Assembly (NCBI GenBank): GCA_013180625.2
Contig: SNVD02013841.1
Location: 1-64,000, forward strand
From: Boswellia sacra
Lineage: Eukaryota; Streptophyta; Magnoliopsida; Sapindales; Burseraceae
Length of the DNA: 64,000 bases
Direction of reading: 5' to 3'
Every line of letters begins with the position of its first letter. Position 1 is the stretch's first letter. The notes beneath the pieces were generated by a model. That model was not told the origin of the DNA and searched no databases. It saw only the letters and a program-made list of their open reading frames with translations. The position numbers were made by a program, and so were the translations under genes. This document shows, in pieces, positions 44,641-57,621 of the stretch.

Positions 44641-46534
44641 CACCAACAACAAACCTCAAATTCCTCTTTCGATTCGGGGAATTTTTAGGTTCTTCTACCT
44701 CAGTGGAACTCGTAGGGGATTGTTCTCTATTTATTCTAACTTATTTTACTTAATTTTTTTTGGATATTTTTTCTTTATTCTAGGCTGCTTCATCTCTGTC
44801 TTCAATTTCTGACTCTGATAGTGGTAAAAATCCCTTTTTTCATCTATTATACAAGTACATTAATATTGCTCTCGCTGTGCTCTTTGTAGGAGCAAAAAGG
44901 ATTAGATTATTTTAATGGTAAGTGCTTCATTTCAGATCTTGCTTGAACAAAGTTGGGATTAGGGTTTTGTTGTTGCGCTTTTCGCAAAAGAAACATTATT
45001 AAGTGATTCTTCTTCTTGTTTATCTTTACAGGTACTTCTTATTTTTCATTTTATATCTGAATATATATATATTGCTTATGATTCTCTTGTTCCTGCTTTA
45101 CAAAAGCTTCAGCTTCCTATTTTTCTTGGGGAAAAAAACAGAGAAATATTAGTTTTCCCAAAAGAAAAGCAACCCAAATAAGATTGTACAGAAATAAAAA
45201 CATATAATTTATATAGGCCATTTAGTGAATCATTACTTTTCCAAGGTTTACATGCACTTTGATTTAAACAAAAAGTACTAATAAGGAATAAGGATATACC
45301 ACCTTATTCTTTTCCTTTCTTTTAGTTTATTCTATATATATGGTTTGCTCAAAATAATAATCAATTTGAGCTTTTAAATTGTCCCCACTGGTTGGTGAAA
45401 GATTTTTAATTTTATAACAGTTGAATTGATTTAATTTGTTTTTATTGTTTTGAATTGAAATAACAATGGGCCAATCACACTGTTGGAAAGATCCAACTCA
45501 ATGGAATCGATTACTATCTCGAACAAGGCCATTGGCACTCAACTTCTGGGTATATCATCAATGGTAGATAGTATCTAAACCTCCTCTGCTCTCTTCCAAA
45601 TATATTAATTAATATAAAATATATGATAATTGCCAAAAAACAAAGGGATCAATCAACTAATTAAAAGTCTGATCAGTTGAAACGAGATAATAGAATGTAA
45701 TGTTATGTTGTTTGGCAATTGCGCATGCACTTTGATTTAACCCATATAACAAGCACCATATATATAAAAGGATTAGAAATCACCGATAAGTACATTGAAG
45801 ATTCCATTGTCTTTCTTTCTCGATAGTCAATTAATGATGGCAAACATGTGACACAGTGATGTGTTGAGGAAGTGGATAACATGAGGGACATGTGGCCTGC
45901 ACACTTTGATTAAAATAATTGAAGTGGAAATTGTTAGTGCAACCTTTGGCCAGGCAAATTGAAGTGCTCAATTCGGTGCAATATATTATTTCCAGTGGAG
46001 TTTGTGGTGCATTTTAAAATTGAAACTGCTGAGGCTCATTTTCTCGTAATATAAATTGACTTCCATCCAGTTGCAGTGAGTGCTGTATGCGTGTGCAATC
46101 CGTGAGGGAGAGAGCTAGTCCCATCCCGTGAGCTTCCTTCTCTCTAGCTTCACATCGATGAGAGCAAGGAAGAGTGAGAGAGAGAAGAGAGAGTGTGAGG
46201 GAAATTCATACTTATATAAAAGAATAACAGTGGATTTGGGATTTGGGTGACTGTTTTAGGTGATGTAAAAACTTGTATTAATTTTTTTCTATAGTGAAAG
46301 ATCTGCAGCAGTTTGTGGACGTAGTTAAATCACGTAATATTTTGTGTGTTATTTTTCTACTTTTATTTTGCATTGCCACTCTCAATCTTGTCACTAAAAA
46401 GAGGAAATTTGTCCTAAATTTCTCAAAAGCCGGCACACATATATAACACACTACATATATGAAAAAGATTATGATTTTATATATATATAAGAAAAGAAAA
46501 GAAAAGCCAGCTATCTTACAGTTGTCCTCGCCCT
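44641..46534. other. Non-coding stretch
   Basis: Mostly AT-rich, with a GA-rich run at about 46150-46200 and three scattered GCACTTTGATT words (about 45255, 45727, 45900). It may be the interior of the CACTA-like element that begins at 44351. No exon could be supported. Confidence 0.4.
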
Positions 46535-47041
46535 TTATGGATATAGTTCTACCCATGTTGATATGAGTGCGCAAAACAGTATGAGGAAGATGCTCAAACC
46601 AATGACACAGGCGGTGATGGCAAGCCGTGACGAAGGTGCTAATACCTAATATAAGCCACAAATGCAAGCACCACTGCTTCCATTGAACAGACGTTTTGGA
46701 TTCCCGTAATGGCACAAGTGTACATAGTAAAGTGGACAAAGACTGTAGAAAGTGAGAAAGTCAAGGCTAGTGCATCCATTATGATAAACATTCGAAAAGC
46801 TAAATTCTTATGTAGGTTTAATGTGCCTTCATGTGGATCATCTTTGTCACTGTTATATCCATCAAGAATTGCGAATGCTGCCGCAAAGGTTGCTGTTGCT
46901 ATGAGTGTAGCCACTGCCAAATGTGAGGACCTTGTTAATTTCCTTGAGACTGGCATAATACTTTGCTCTTTTATCCTCTCGAATTCGCAAATTGAAATAG
47001 TCTTCGTCATTTATTTTGTAAACAATAGCCTTTTGTATATT
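46535..47041 (-). pseudogene. Ankyrin-repeat/PGG-domain protein, last exon only, frameshifted
   Basis: Plant ankyrin-PGG proteins are membrane proteins with N-terminal ankyrin repeats and a C-terminal PGG domain of about four helices; several act in defence or salt response. Here only the last exon is seen, opening at a good acceptor (CTCATGCAG|AATATAC). The PGG start reads VATLIATATFAAAFAILDGY, where the signature PGGY has become LDGY. The middle helix (FRMFIIMDALALTFSLSTVF) and last helix (LAITACVIGLSIFLILF) lie in different frames, with shifts near 46940 and 46648. The final frame ends at TAA 46535-46537. No ankyrin exon was found to the right. Confidence 0.75.
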
Positions 47042-47059
47042 CTGCATGAGGTAATTAGC

Positions 47060-48672
47060 TCAATTCTTCTATTATTTCCTATAAGAGTCTATAAATAAAT
47101 AATAAAAAAAAGTATATTGATTACTAATTATTAAGAATGCATAAGAACTTCTCTAATTATTATTAGTCATATCTCAAATAATTTGTCTAAGTGTTGAAAT
47201 ATTTTATAATCAATGGATGATAGAATGATGTGATGAGTGATATGACAATTTCATATGTGGATGTAATTTGAGATAATTTTTTTGAAAGTGTAGTGTTTCT
47301 TCTAATCATGTGATCATATCTTTTTTCATATTATATTTGATATAGAAAATGTGTTGAATTGCTCCAAAAAAGCTCAATACATAAATGGACATGAGTACCA
47401 TTTATATAACATTGTCACAATCCTATTCCTCCACAACATGACGCAATAAGGAAATGAATACTCGGTGGCAGAGCTAGGGCCTTAGCAATCCCAAACTGTA
47501 ACTCTTCAAAATAATGCAACCCCCATTGATAAACTAAAGAAACCCCATTTCTTATTTAACCCCATCAAAAATAACTTTTTCTTATAACATTCTTAAAATT
47601 TCATTAATAACTTTCTTTAATATGAGTAAGGATATTTATCCTAAATTGTATTCTTATCAAATGGATGTATTGATGATGAAATGATTTATTACACCATTTC
47701 ATGATCTATTTAATAAATGGCACTCCATTTACTATATTATTTATGATGAAATTTGGAAAGTGTATCGTTACTTTTTTTGTTTTCCTTTCAAAATATATAT
47801 GCCTTATCATTTTAACATAATAATGCTTATGTCCCAAATGATGTGATAGGTGATATGACAATGCCTTGTTATTTGTCATATTACCAGTTATTAATTTTCA
47901 ATTCTTTTAATGTTTATTATTTATACGTGATTTTTTTATTTATTGTCTTCCCCTTGAATTAAGGATTTTATTCTCATCATCATTATTCAATTAAAAATTG
48001 ATTAAAGTGGATGATTTAGTTGATGATAAGATTTTGCTATGTAATTGCCATATTAGAGTTAGTATCCCAATTTTGTAAGTGTAGCATTACCAAATTTGTA
48101 ATTATATATTAAAAAAACTTAAAAATTAATAAGTGGGGTATCTTTAGGTTGAGGCTGGGACGAATAGTATCACTCTAAAGTTTTGCACATTCGTATTGGT
48201 CCCCAACCTTTGTCATTTTTATAAAATTCACTAGTGGGTTTGTCTAGTGCCATGCTTTACTTTATATTTTGTAATACTTTTAAAACATAATGAACGATTT
48301 AAATTTGGGTTGCTTGGATATATTAAAAAATTAATATTCTTATTATTGCTTTTATTAGGTTTTTTATTTGTAATTTTAATCTAGTTTTTCCCATTATTAT
48401 ATTTCCAAGACTCAAATATAGATTGAAGAAATTAAGGATGAGCCAAATACATTTTAGGTTAACAAAAATTTCATATTTGAATTTATATAGTTATCTTTTA
48501 AAGTTAGTTATTTTTATATGTATTATTTCCCTAAAAATCTTTATTCAATAATTTTTTTGTTGATTTTGATTATCTAATAAATATTTTTTATTTTTTCTCA
48601 ATATATAAAAATATGTCTTTTTGTAGTAGTCATTTAAACTTCCTGTCTCCGGCCCAATGAATACTCTAGGAT
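47060..48672. other. Non-coding stretch, nothing recognised
   Basis: AT-rich DNA without a supported gene. The missing ankyrin exons of the PGG fragment would be expected here but I cannot find them. Confidence 0.4.
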
Positions 48673-48675
48673 TAA

Positions 48676-49268
48676 GGGCCTATTTGGTTGAGTTTCTCCA
48701 AGTAGAACTTATTGAAGTATCTTTTAAAAGTAGAGTTGATAGAAAATGAGCTTATATTAATAAGCTAGTGGTTGTTTGGTTGTCGATAAAAAAGCTCTCT
48801 TAAATCAATATATATGGTTTGGTTATTTATAATAAAAAAGTACTTTCTAATGGGAAAATCACTATAGGGGTATACAAATGCATGAAACAAGAATTTATTA
48901 ACGTACGAAAAAAAAACTTGCAGTTGAAAAAAAGTCCAACTCAAATTTGATGAGTTTATTTACGTTCAGTTTTTTTATAGTGTGGCTATAGTTGATTCTT
49001 TCATATTAGGCTTTTATTAAATAAAAGGTATAGTGGAATTTCAAGAATAATATGAGGCTATTTAAGATATTTTATAGTTTTTCAAAAAAAGCTAAAAAAG
49101 AGCTTTTCCCAAAAGCGTTAATTTTAGGCCTCTCCTAGTGTACGTAAAAACAACTTTATCCATAATTTCTTCTTAGGTGGTATCCAAACAACACAAAAAT
49201 TTTTTGAAAGAACTTTTAGCATTAAAAAAGCTCTTTGGGCCAGTAGAGAAATCCAACCAAACGCATTC
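48676..49268. mobile_element. Tourist-like (PIF/Harbinger) MITE
   Basis: The left terminus GGGCCTATTTGGTTGAGTTT is mirrored by the inverse of GAATGCGTTTGGTTGGATTT at the right. TAA occurs on both sides (48673-48675 and 49269-49271), the 3-bp TAA/TTA target of PIF/Harbinger elements. 593 bp, no ORF. Confidence 0.7.
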
Positions 49269-49413
49269 TAAGACATGTAGAAGGCCCATTTGGATCGACC
49301 TACGGAAAAAGTCCTTTTAAATTGAAATGTATTTATTGTACTTTTCCATTAGAATAAATCTTATTTGCCATATTCAATAATACTATTTAGAACATTGTGT
49401 ATTATATATATTT

Positions 49414-49661
49414 GGAAAAATTAGAAATATATCCTCAATTAAGGGATTTCTTTGATAAATGACTATGTCTCTAAAAATTCATATGCTATGATCTTGTACA
49501 ACATCCAATAGTATCCAACGGATATATTGGACAGTGTCTAACAAGTGTCCCACAGTATCTGATAGCGTCTGACACTTAATAAAGAGTTATGACATGAATA
49601 TTTTGAGAGATAAGTCATTTTTATGATCCACATTTAAACTTGGGATATTTTTTATTTTCCC
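49414..49661. mobile_element. Mutator-like MITE, relative of the copy in FRO intron 4
   Basis: The ends GGAAAAATTAGAAATATATC and the inverse of GGAAAATAAAAAATATCCC form short TIRs. Flanks TATATATTT and TGTATATTT (49405-49413, 49662-49670) agree at 8 of 9 bases. The interior (CCAATAGTATCCAACGG, repeated GTGTC words) is like that of 14875-15150. Confidence 0.5.
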
Positions 49662-49671
49662 TGTATATTTA

Positions 49672-50731
49672 GAAGAGTCACCCTCATCATGGAGATAAAA
49701 AAAAAACTTTATTATTCATTTCGTCATTCACATTTGAAAATTGACATAGAATCCATGGCAATGAGTAGCAGAGGAAATGACAAGCGATTGTGACTTTAGA
49801 ATGACTTAAAACAAATCTTCAATGCTTGAGGTCTAGCATTTATTTCTCCCACGGGCAGTGAGTGAGTAGACGAACCCTGAAGGTCAATGAGTGTATGCTA
49901 TTTTCTCTTCTTTTTTTAATGCGTAATTATTAATTTTCGTTTTCTTTATTGGCATTTCAAAAAAAATATATATTTTTTTTAAATTTATACATTTTTTTTG
50001 AAAACATTTAAATAATTAAGTACAAAATTAATAGATGAAATTTTATTATATGAATAATATATTCAAACATAAAGTTTCAATTAAAAATTAGTAAAATAAA
50101 TCATATATGTTTATTTATTAATAAAGCATGCAGCTTGTGTGAAAATTTTTTATAGTAATTTTCTAATAAAAATCAATTGTTTGCTGATATTGAATTATCC
50201 CTACTTGTAGATGGTAAATTCACCATGAAAATGGGACAATATAAAAAAACTACCCTCGAGCTTTGACCTAATTTAAGCAGAAAACGGATTTGCCATTTCA
50301 ATAAATCACACCCTTTAAGTTGTTAACTTTTAATCAACTTACAGATTTTATTAAAAAATAGACGAAGTGACACGGTGAAATGATAATTTCATACCAAAAA
50401 TAACATTTCAACTGATTGAAAATGCGTAAATTAATTAATAAAAGTACAAAAAAAATCTAAAGCACCACTACCATTGCTTATTAATTCTTAATTATTGTCT
50501 ATAAGTTATTTAAATATAGATAACGTAATTCTTTAAGTACTTATTAAATATGTTATTTAAAAGATAAGTGTATTTATGAAATAAAAGTTTAAAAATCAAT
50601 TGGGATAAATTTTATAAGAAAAAGTTACTAACTTTTATAATATTTAAAATAAGTGCAAAATTTAAAAAAATTAAATAGAAAAAGGAATTAAATGTTACTC
50701 TAATTAGACTTAAGTAATAAGTTAGAAACAA
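49672..50731. other. Non-coding stretch, nothing recognised
   Basis: AT-rich sequence; no gene, RNA or clear repeat border. Confidence 0.4.
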
Positions 50732-51704
50732 CACACACACACAAAAAAAAAAAAATTGCACTAATCTGGTCTCCCGGATTTTAAGTTTTATCTGGACCGA
50801 ACTTTTCCAATGTTGGATCGATACATCTAATGGTTAGACTTATATTTACACTACTAAAAAAAAAAAAAGCAATTATTTTATCGTCTTCTATCTTCGGATT
50901 CTTCTCGCTTCTCTCCTTGGCCTATCACTTCGCTCTCTCTAGACTTTTTATCCTCATTTTTTACATATCGGTAACATTTTCTATTGCTGTCACTATTGGT
51001 TCACCAATCCTTACCTTCCGTACGCTTGCTTCCAGTCTATTGAGGTTGACGTTGAAGCCTCTTCTCCTCCATTTGCCAGGTTTCTTGTTCCACCGTCAAC
51101 ATCCTAACCTAGGCTTACTTCTTGGCTTACTTTTCCCTATGGTTAGCTCACTTGCTCTTAGTATAGCTGGTAACCTTCTTCCTTTATGGTTTATCTGTGA
51201 TTGAACTCTTTCATCTTATGTCCTTGCACTTCCCACTTCTTAAAACTTGCGAGCGAGTGTCAATCGCTCCTTTGCTTGGGCAAGATGTAATGAATTCTGC
51301 CCAAAGATGGCGGGTTACAAATTGAGAAGCTACTTCCAAAGAGGCTAGGAATGAGCTTCCATTTTTTTAAGGTTCACAAGTTATGAATGAAATTGAATAT
51401 GTAATAAATTGATTAAATTGAATTATTCAATTAACATATTGGTCCTTTAGCAGTCAATTTAAATTAAATTAAAGCAATAAGAAAGATTGCACATGCAGAG
51501 AAAAAGAGAGTATCTAAGCATAGGAAAGATCCCATGAGACAAAAGATAGAAGAGAGGCGGAAAAAGAGAAGATAACTTAGCATTCTTTTTTCCTTAAATA
51601 GTGTAATATAAACCCAGTAGTTGGATGTATCTAACGCATGAAAGGTTTGGTCCGTATAAAACATAAAATCTGGGAGACTGGATTAGAGCAAAATTGTGTG
51701 TGTA
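50732..51704. mobile_element. Long-TIR transposon with an internal ORF (possible Pack-MULE)
   Basis: About 120 bp at the left (core TTGCACTAATCTGGTCTCCC, then GATACATCTAAT) recur inverted at the right (core of the inverse GCTCTAATCCAGTCTCCC). An open frame of 124 codons (50830-51204, +) occupies part of the interior. It is leucine/serine-rich (FGFFSLLSLAYHFALSRLF) and could be out-of-frame captured sequence; I do not recognise it. CA/GT runs at both ends blur the termini and no target duplication was resolved. Confidence 0.5.
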
Positions 51705-53480
51705 TATATATATTGTAAGCATTAAAATTTTGCTTACAGTTTTGAGGCCTATTGATGATAGCTAAAGACATCAGTCAGAAGTCCTTCTTGACTTGCAAGG
51801 ACATTGAGAATCAACACCAAGATTGGGATAGAAAGCCAAGTAGGCTTAGGACCGGCTAGTGGGGAGTGGTCGACGGCCCTAGGAATTATGTTTGTCCAAC
51901 GCATACGCAGATTGACCTAGAGGTTGAAGGGGGGTAGGAACCACCCCCTTGCACCCTGGCCCAAATGGCAAACGTCAATGCAAAAACCTAGAAATAAGGT
52001 TGGTGCTCGTAGTCTAGGGCTGCTACCTTTAGCTTAACAAGCGTGCGCCTCTAGTTAGAGGCAAATCACGTGCGCCTCTAGTTGTTATAGGCAGGGGATG
52101 ATGTTTGTAACCTTATGGGTGTGCCTCTCTAGGTAGGAGTTGACACCCATAACCTTATAGGCACACGTCTCTAAGGCTTGCACCTCAGAAGGGTCTAGGA
52201 ATAGTGGCAGAGGTGCGCGCCTATAGAAACAGTCCCATATCAAGAAAAGAGCCTATTTTTGGGAACTAGGAGCCTATATAAGGGCATGTGACTCCCAGTT
52301 TGAGGTAAGCGATTTTGGGTGTAAAAATACCTAAAAATCAATATTTTTGAGATATTTTAAATATTTTTAGAATTTCTCTTTCAATAAAAATATTTTTGGT
52401 GTTCTCAGTGTTCCTGTTGCCCTTGGGATTATTTTGGGATGTGAGCATTAGTTAAGATTTGGCTTCTGATTAAATTCAAAATTTGATAACTTTTCTAAGG
52501 GCCTCCTTTTTAGTTTAAATTTGCCATATTTAGTTTAGGTGTAATTAAGAAATAATTATGTCATGCTTAATTTAGGAGCAATTTAGTTAATTAATAGTTA
52601 ATTGCCATGCTTAGTTTAGGATTAGCAGTAGTTAACTAGTAGTTTAGTTAAGCATGTTTAGTAGTTAACTATGTAGTCAGTTAGTTGTTAATTATGCATG
52701 ATTAGTCAATAATTAGTTGTTAATTAGTGGTTAATTAAGCATGATTAGTGGTCAATTAGGGGTTAATTATATGATGTTTAGAAGTTAATTATGCATGTTT
52801 AGGCTGGTTAATTAAAGATCAATGATGCCATGATTAATATAGAGATGCTATGATTAATTTATATTTTTAATTACACTTGTCATTACTAATGCCTTTGTTT
52901 GATGATGAAGGGCTAATTTGGGACCCCTTTAGTTTACATCAAAGTTTATTTTATTGCAATTATTATGTGGAATGGTTGTAATCCCCTTTAACTTCCCCCA
53001 TGTTTGATGGAAATGTAATCAATTCTCCTCCCTCATTTTATGTATGTATATAAACTATCTTCACTTTGCAAATAATAAAAAGATAAAAGTAGTTATATGC
53101 ATAAAAATTGTAGGATCCATAAAGGAGAGGCATTAGTAACTTAGAATTTAGAACTCAACCTAGAGTGGAGGTCGGATTAACATTCAGGCGGGTGTAACCC
53201 ATACCCAACTTCTCGAGCCCGTCTCTGAAGGGGTGATGGATAGTTAGGTCTAAAAGCGTAGGGATCGACGGTCAATCCAAATTTTTTGGTAGTTAACTAC
53301 ACGGGTGGCAACTCTGTCTTTTCTCTGGGTCTTTTTTTTGTGACCTAACCCATACTGTCCTCTAAGCATCCAAAAGGAGCTTGTGAGAAAAATAGTGCCA
53401 AAGTCGTAAAGCACTTGGAGTGGGATGGAAGCCCAGCTCACACATGAACTTGCGCGTGCGCGCACACACACACGAGGCAA
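51705..53480. other. Repetitive non-coding block, possibly an old LTR
   Basis: GC-richer than its surroundings, with repeated words: GTGCGCCTCTAG (52040-52090) and a long run of GTTAATTA/GCATGATTAGT words (52550-52830). GGGTGGCAACTCTG near 53305 recalls the sequence just after some Gypsy LTRs. A decayed LTR with a bit of leader is my best reading, but with no partner copy it is weak. Confidence 0.35.
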
Positions 53481-53482
53481 TA

Positions 53483-54724
53483 TCAGTTACAACCCCTACA
53501 TTTTTAGGAAAAATACTTAGATGCAATTTTTGAAAATCTAATCAGCAATTACGCAACCATTTACAAAATTCATCAAATAACATACCCTGAGTGTTAACAC
53601 TGTTGAAAAAGTGTAACAATAGGAGGGCAATCTAGACTTCTTGCTTTTCCAATTAATAAACCTATATAAAAAAACTTAATCAACCCTAGGCTTCTGTAGT
53701 AAACAGTGTAGATTTAAAATTTTTTTGCAGTTATCTTACTTTGATTTTGATTCTCAAGTTTATATATGTTAAAATAGATATCCCAAGAGTTTGTTTAAAA
53801 TTTTGTTTCATTGAAAGATGTTGAGTATTCACTACAATGGTGGAATTTCAGTTTCTCTACAATATATCAATTTTAGGAAAATTCTATGAGGTAGCTAGAA
53901 GTCTCAAAAGATTATGAAATTTGGAAAATTTGTTTGTCTTTATGCCTAGTTGGAATTCGAAAAGTTTTATGATTTTAGGAACTCTTTATAAAGTGTCATA
54001 TATTTTGAATAAAGGGAGGTCAGTCCCGAATATTATAAGACAAAATTGCTGTATCTAAAAACTTAAATTATATGAGGTACTTGCCAAATTTAGAATGCTA
54101 TAGAATTATATTAAATACCAATTCCTAAAAGGCCTGTGTAAAATCTTAAATCATTTGGATAAGTAGATTATTTATTGAAAATTCGAGAGTCTGCATTTGC
54201 AGAAAAATGGGGTTTTTTTCTTTAAATTGAGTATAATGATCAAATACATAAAATAGTATGATAATTTTATGTTATTAGTCCATTGCATGCATAATTTGTT
54301 GATTTTAATTTTTTTTCCGACATGATATGGCAACTTGTTATTGTGTTTTTATAATTATTTTCTCTATTTTCTTTTTCTAAATAGTATATCACATATTGGT
54401 TTGCTCTTGATTTTTCTTATTATAAGTATTTTGGGAAAAAAGGATATGTAATGACATAAAAAGTAATTTTTAAATATAATATACTCATCAAGGGTATGCT
54501 AGTTATTTCACTATCCAAAGCTTATTCTATTATACATTTGAATTTTTTAAAATAAGCATAAGGGTGAATAAGTAATTAAAATCCTACTATTTAGTCAGTT
54601 GATAGAATCTATTAGCCTGAGGCTTGTTTGATGAATTTTGTAAATGGTTGGGTAGTTATAGATTAAATTTTAAAAGTTGCACCTGGGTGATTTTTTATAA
54701 AAAGTTAGGCGTAGTAACCGATTT
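53483..54724. mobile_element. Long-TIR non-autonomous transposon
   Basis: About 110 bp at the left (TCAGTTACAACCCCTACATT ... CCATTTACAAAATTCATCAA) recur inverted at the right end. The shared inner word ACCATTTACAAAATTCATCA is exact. The interior is AT-rich without ORFs. TIRs this long suggest a Mutator-like element, but no 9-bp duplication was found. Confidence 0.6.
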
Positions 54725-54879
54725 TTACTCTTATATTATGGTTTTACAAAACTAAATATGTTATAGTACAATTATAAACATTAAAAGTATTTTATTGTAT
54801 GTCGTGCAAAAATTTATTATTGATCTATCAAAATAAAAAAAAGACTTTAATAAAAGAGAAATTAGATTGAGTAATGCTA

Positions 54880-55500
54880 CATCTATAACTCAACTACAAC
54901 TACTTTTTTTTTTTTACAATCTGAGTTGGTAAGATATCATTGGATGGATAAAAAAATAAATAATAAATAAATGAGATTAAATTAAATGACATTATAATTA
55001 CCAATTCAATGATATCTTGTCAACTCCAGTTATATAAAATATTACTTGTAAATGAGTTGTAGTTATAGTATCATTCATGACTAAATTAAGTAATTAACAA
55101 AAACATATGATTAAGCAAGAATCTAATTGAATCATACTAAAACTACAACTCATTGATAACCAATATTTTATACAATCTGAGTTGGTAATATATCATTGGA
55201 TGGATAAAAATAAAAATAAATAAATGAGATTAAATTAAATGACATAATAATTATCTGATATCTTATCAATTCAGGTATAAAATATTGGTTGTAAATGAAT
55301 TTTAGTTGTAGTATTATTCATAACTGAATTAAGTAATGAATGAAAACATATAATTAAGCAAGAATCTAATTGAGTCATATTAAAACTATAACTCATTTAT
55401 AGCCATTAATTTTAGTTGGCAAGATAGCATTAGATAGATAAAAAATTAAATTAAATTAAATTAAATTAAAGTAAATAGTATGATAATTAATTCTTGAAAT
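54880..55500. repeat. Tandemly repeated MITE, period about 259 bp
   Basis: CAATCTGAGTTGGTAA(G/T)ATATC starts near 54918 and again near 55177; a shorter third copy follows near 55411. Each unit contains inverted words AACTACAACTCAT / ATGAGTTGTAGTT, so the unit is itself a foldback MITE with spacer. The third copy grades into a TAAAT pentanucleotide run (55445-55470). Confidence 0.65.
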
Positions 55501-56659
55501 ATATAATTTAATTGATTACTAATTTAGTAATTAACTTAATGTCATATAAATTTAGTTTAGAAGAAAATAGTTTAACACAATCAATTCGATTGATTATTAT
55601 ATATTAGGTGATAATTAATTATTTAGGTGGAAAATTAATCTTTAAAATATGATGACATTATCTGTAATTGATGATTTAATATTTTAATTTGCTAGGGGCA
55701 CAGCTCACCTTGAGATGGACCCAACACTCTTTTTTTTTTTTTTTTTTTAAAGAAGATTTCTTTACAATTATTAGGTTCCTGTTGAAGTACTTCATAATAA
55801 TTGCTCAATTTTGAATGTTTTGTATGGAATTAGTTACTGCATTGAAGGTGGGGATCGAATTTTCTGGTAATTTACATTTTTGTCAGTGTTTGCCTGTTTG
55901 TAAAATTTCCTTTCTTTGTTTCTTAAAGAAATTCAGGCTTTGCTAGTCTTCTCAGCTCGTCTTTCAGAGAATAAATCAATAAGCGTGCGAGTAAAGAGCA
56001 TAATGGCCAATGACCGAGAGTGTTGCAGCTGCACCATTAGATGTTGATTCCTATCTGACACCGAATCAAGAGAGTGTAGAAGTAAAAGGTCAGATGTTGA
56101 GGATCCACGTGATTTACACATGGCGGGTCACTCCATTGACGCAAGTAGTTCAACGCATCAAGCACCACCGCTGCTGTCTGACACCGGAGCTGCAGCTCAA
56201 GAATTTGGTAAGCTCCGAAACATTTTTCAAAATAATATTTATTATCTCTCTTTCCTCTAAAAAATTTATGTCTACATGAGTTATTTGTGCAATGAGAGAT
56301 GAGAATTAACATTTTTTTTATTAAAATAAAATGATTTAGCGGCAGAATCTCGAGCTAAATATTGTAGGGATCTTTGTTGACTTTGTCTGTTGGGTTAGCC
56401 GCTTAGGTAAGAGTCATGGAATTCATTCGTGATTTGATGCAAGAATCCAGAGCCCAATATAGACCGATTGTTTACTTCAACAGACGTGCTCCGCCTACGC
56501 TAATAATTCTATAGCTCCAAATACATGAGATCTTAATAACAAAGCTAAATATAAAGTGAGCACAGAATGATTTTGACAGAATTATGTAATAAGTTGTAAG
56601 CCTTAAAGATATATAGACGGGAAAGACACGGAAAACATTTTGTTGATGATAACGTTGGG
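55501..56659. other. Mostly non-coding stretch with one exon-like frame
   Basis: AT-rich at the left with a poly-T tract near 55730. Around 56004-56210 (+) there is a less AT-rich segment starting ATGGCCAATGACCGAG and running to a possible donor (AATTTGG|TAAGC). It could be a remnant of a first exon, but the frame has a stop early on and I cannot name a product. Confidence 0.3.
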
Positions 56660-56662
56660 TCC

Positions 56663-57135
56663 ACTACAACAAGAAGGACTATTTACGGCGGGCCAAAACT
56701 GTCGTAAATAGTCATTTGCAGCGATTATGCGTCGGTTTACAACCGCTGCAAAAACAACCGCAATAAAAGCTTCTATGACGGTTAGTTGTTCGACGCAAAA
56801 AAAAGCGACGAAACAAGATCGACAATCACCACACCTTTTTACGGTGGTTTCGTGTCCACCGTAAAAAGTTGATATTTACGACGAACAAAAAACCGCTGTA
56901 AAAAGTCACAAAACCGTCGTAAAAAGTTTTATACAATTTTTCACAACTGTCGTGGATTGACGAGAAACTGTCGTAAATAGTTATAAAGATTTTTTTACGT
57001 CGACCAGGAAACCGCCGTAAATATTTACGACGAACAAAAAACCGCCGTAAAAAGTCACAAAACCGCTGTAAAAAATTTTATGCAATTTTTCACAACTATC
57101 GTGGGTTGATGGGGAACTGCCGTAAATAGCTAAGA
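56663..57135. repeat. Subterminal repeat block of the CACTA-like element
   Basis: At least a dozen short repeats in both orientations, variants of AAACCGCCGTAAA and TTTACGACGAACAAAAAACC. Some 60-70-bp segments recur (TTTACGACGAACAAAAAACC near 56876 and again near 57024). In CACTA elements such blocks bind the transposase. Confidence 0.75.
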
Positions 57136-57621
57136 AATTTTTGAAAGTTTTGTTGCTTGTGCTATTCTATATTTATTTACTGTTTACAAAATAATTAACC
57201 TATCCCACAAAAATGTTTTCATATAATTCTTTATTAATTCATTTAATGAATATAATGCAATCAAATCAAATACAAAAATATCCCATATAATAGTTCAATC
57301 ATAATCCAAGAAAACCAAATATAATGCAATCATTATCCATACTATTCATCATCTTATAATCAAACAATTAAACATGTCAGTTGAATTTCAACAACCTTCA
57401 CATAATTTAATCATCTGATAAGTAAATTACAAAACTTTGTAAGCAACCTACAACTTGGTAAACAATTTACAACTTGGTAAATAACATGCAATAATCAATT
57501 TGCACCAAGAGCATAATCATTAAGTAACATTATATATTGTGAAACAAATTGTTTAAATTTCATTTATATATCACCTTCACGTTGTTTGTTTTCAATGATC
57601 ATATTACATTAATTAGAGAAA

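Noticed and set aside
46280..46300. TTTCTATAGTG as a right end for the 44351 element
   Set aside because: Only a weak match to TTTCTTGTAGTG, no subterminal repeats before it, and the flanks do not match.
46709..47098. Plus-strand 129-codon ORF
   Set aside because: Antisense to the PGG-domain exon, which has clear family motifs on the minus strand.
53818..53840. CACTACAATGGTGG as another CACTA left end
   Set aside because: No subterminal repeats follow and it lies inside a long-TIR element; chance match.
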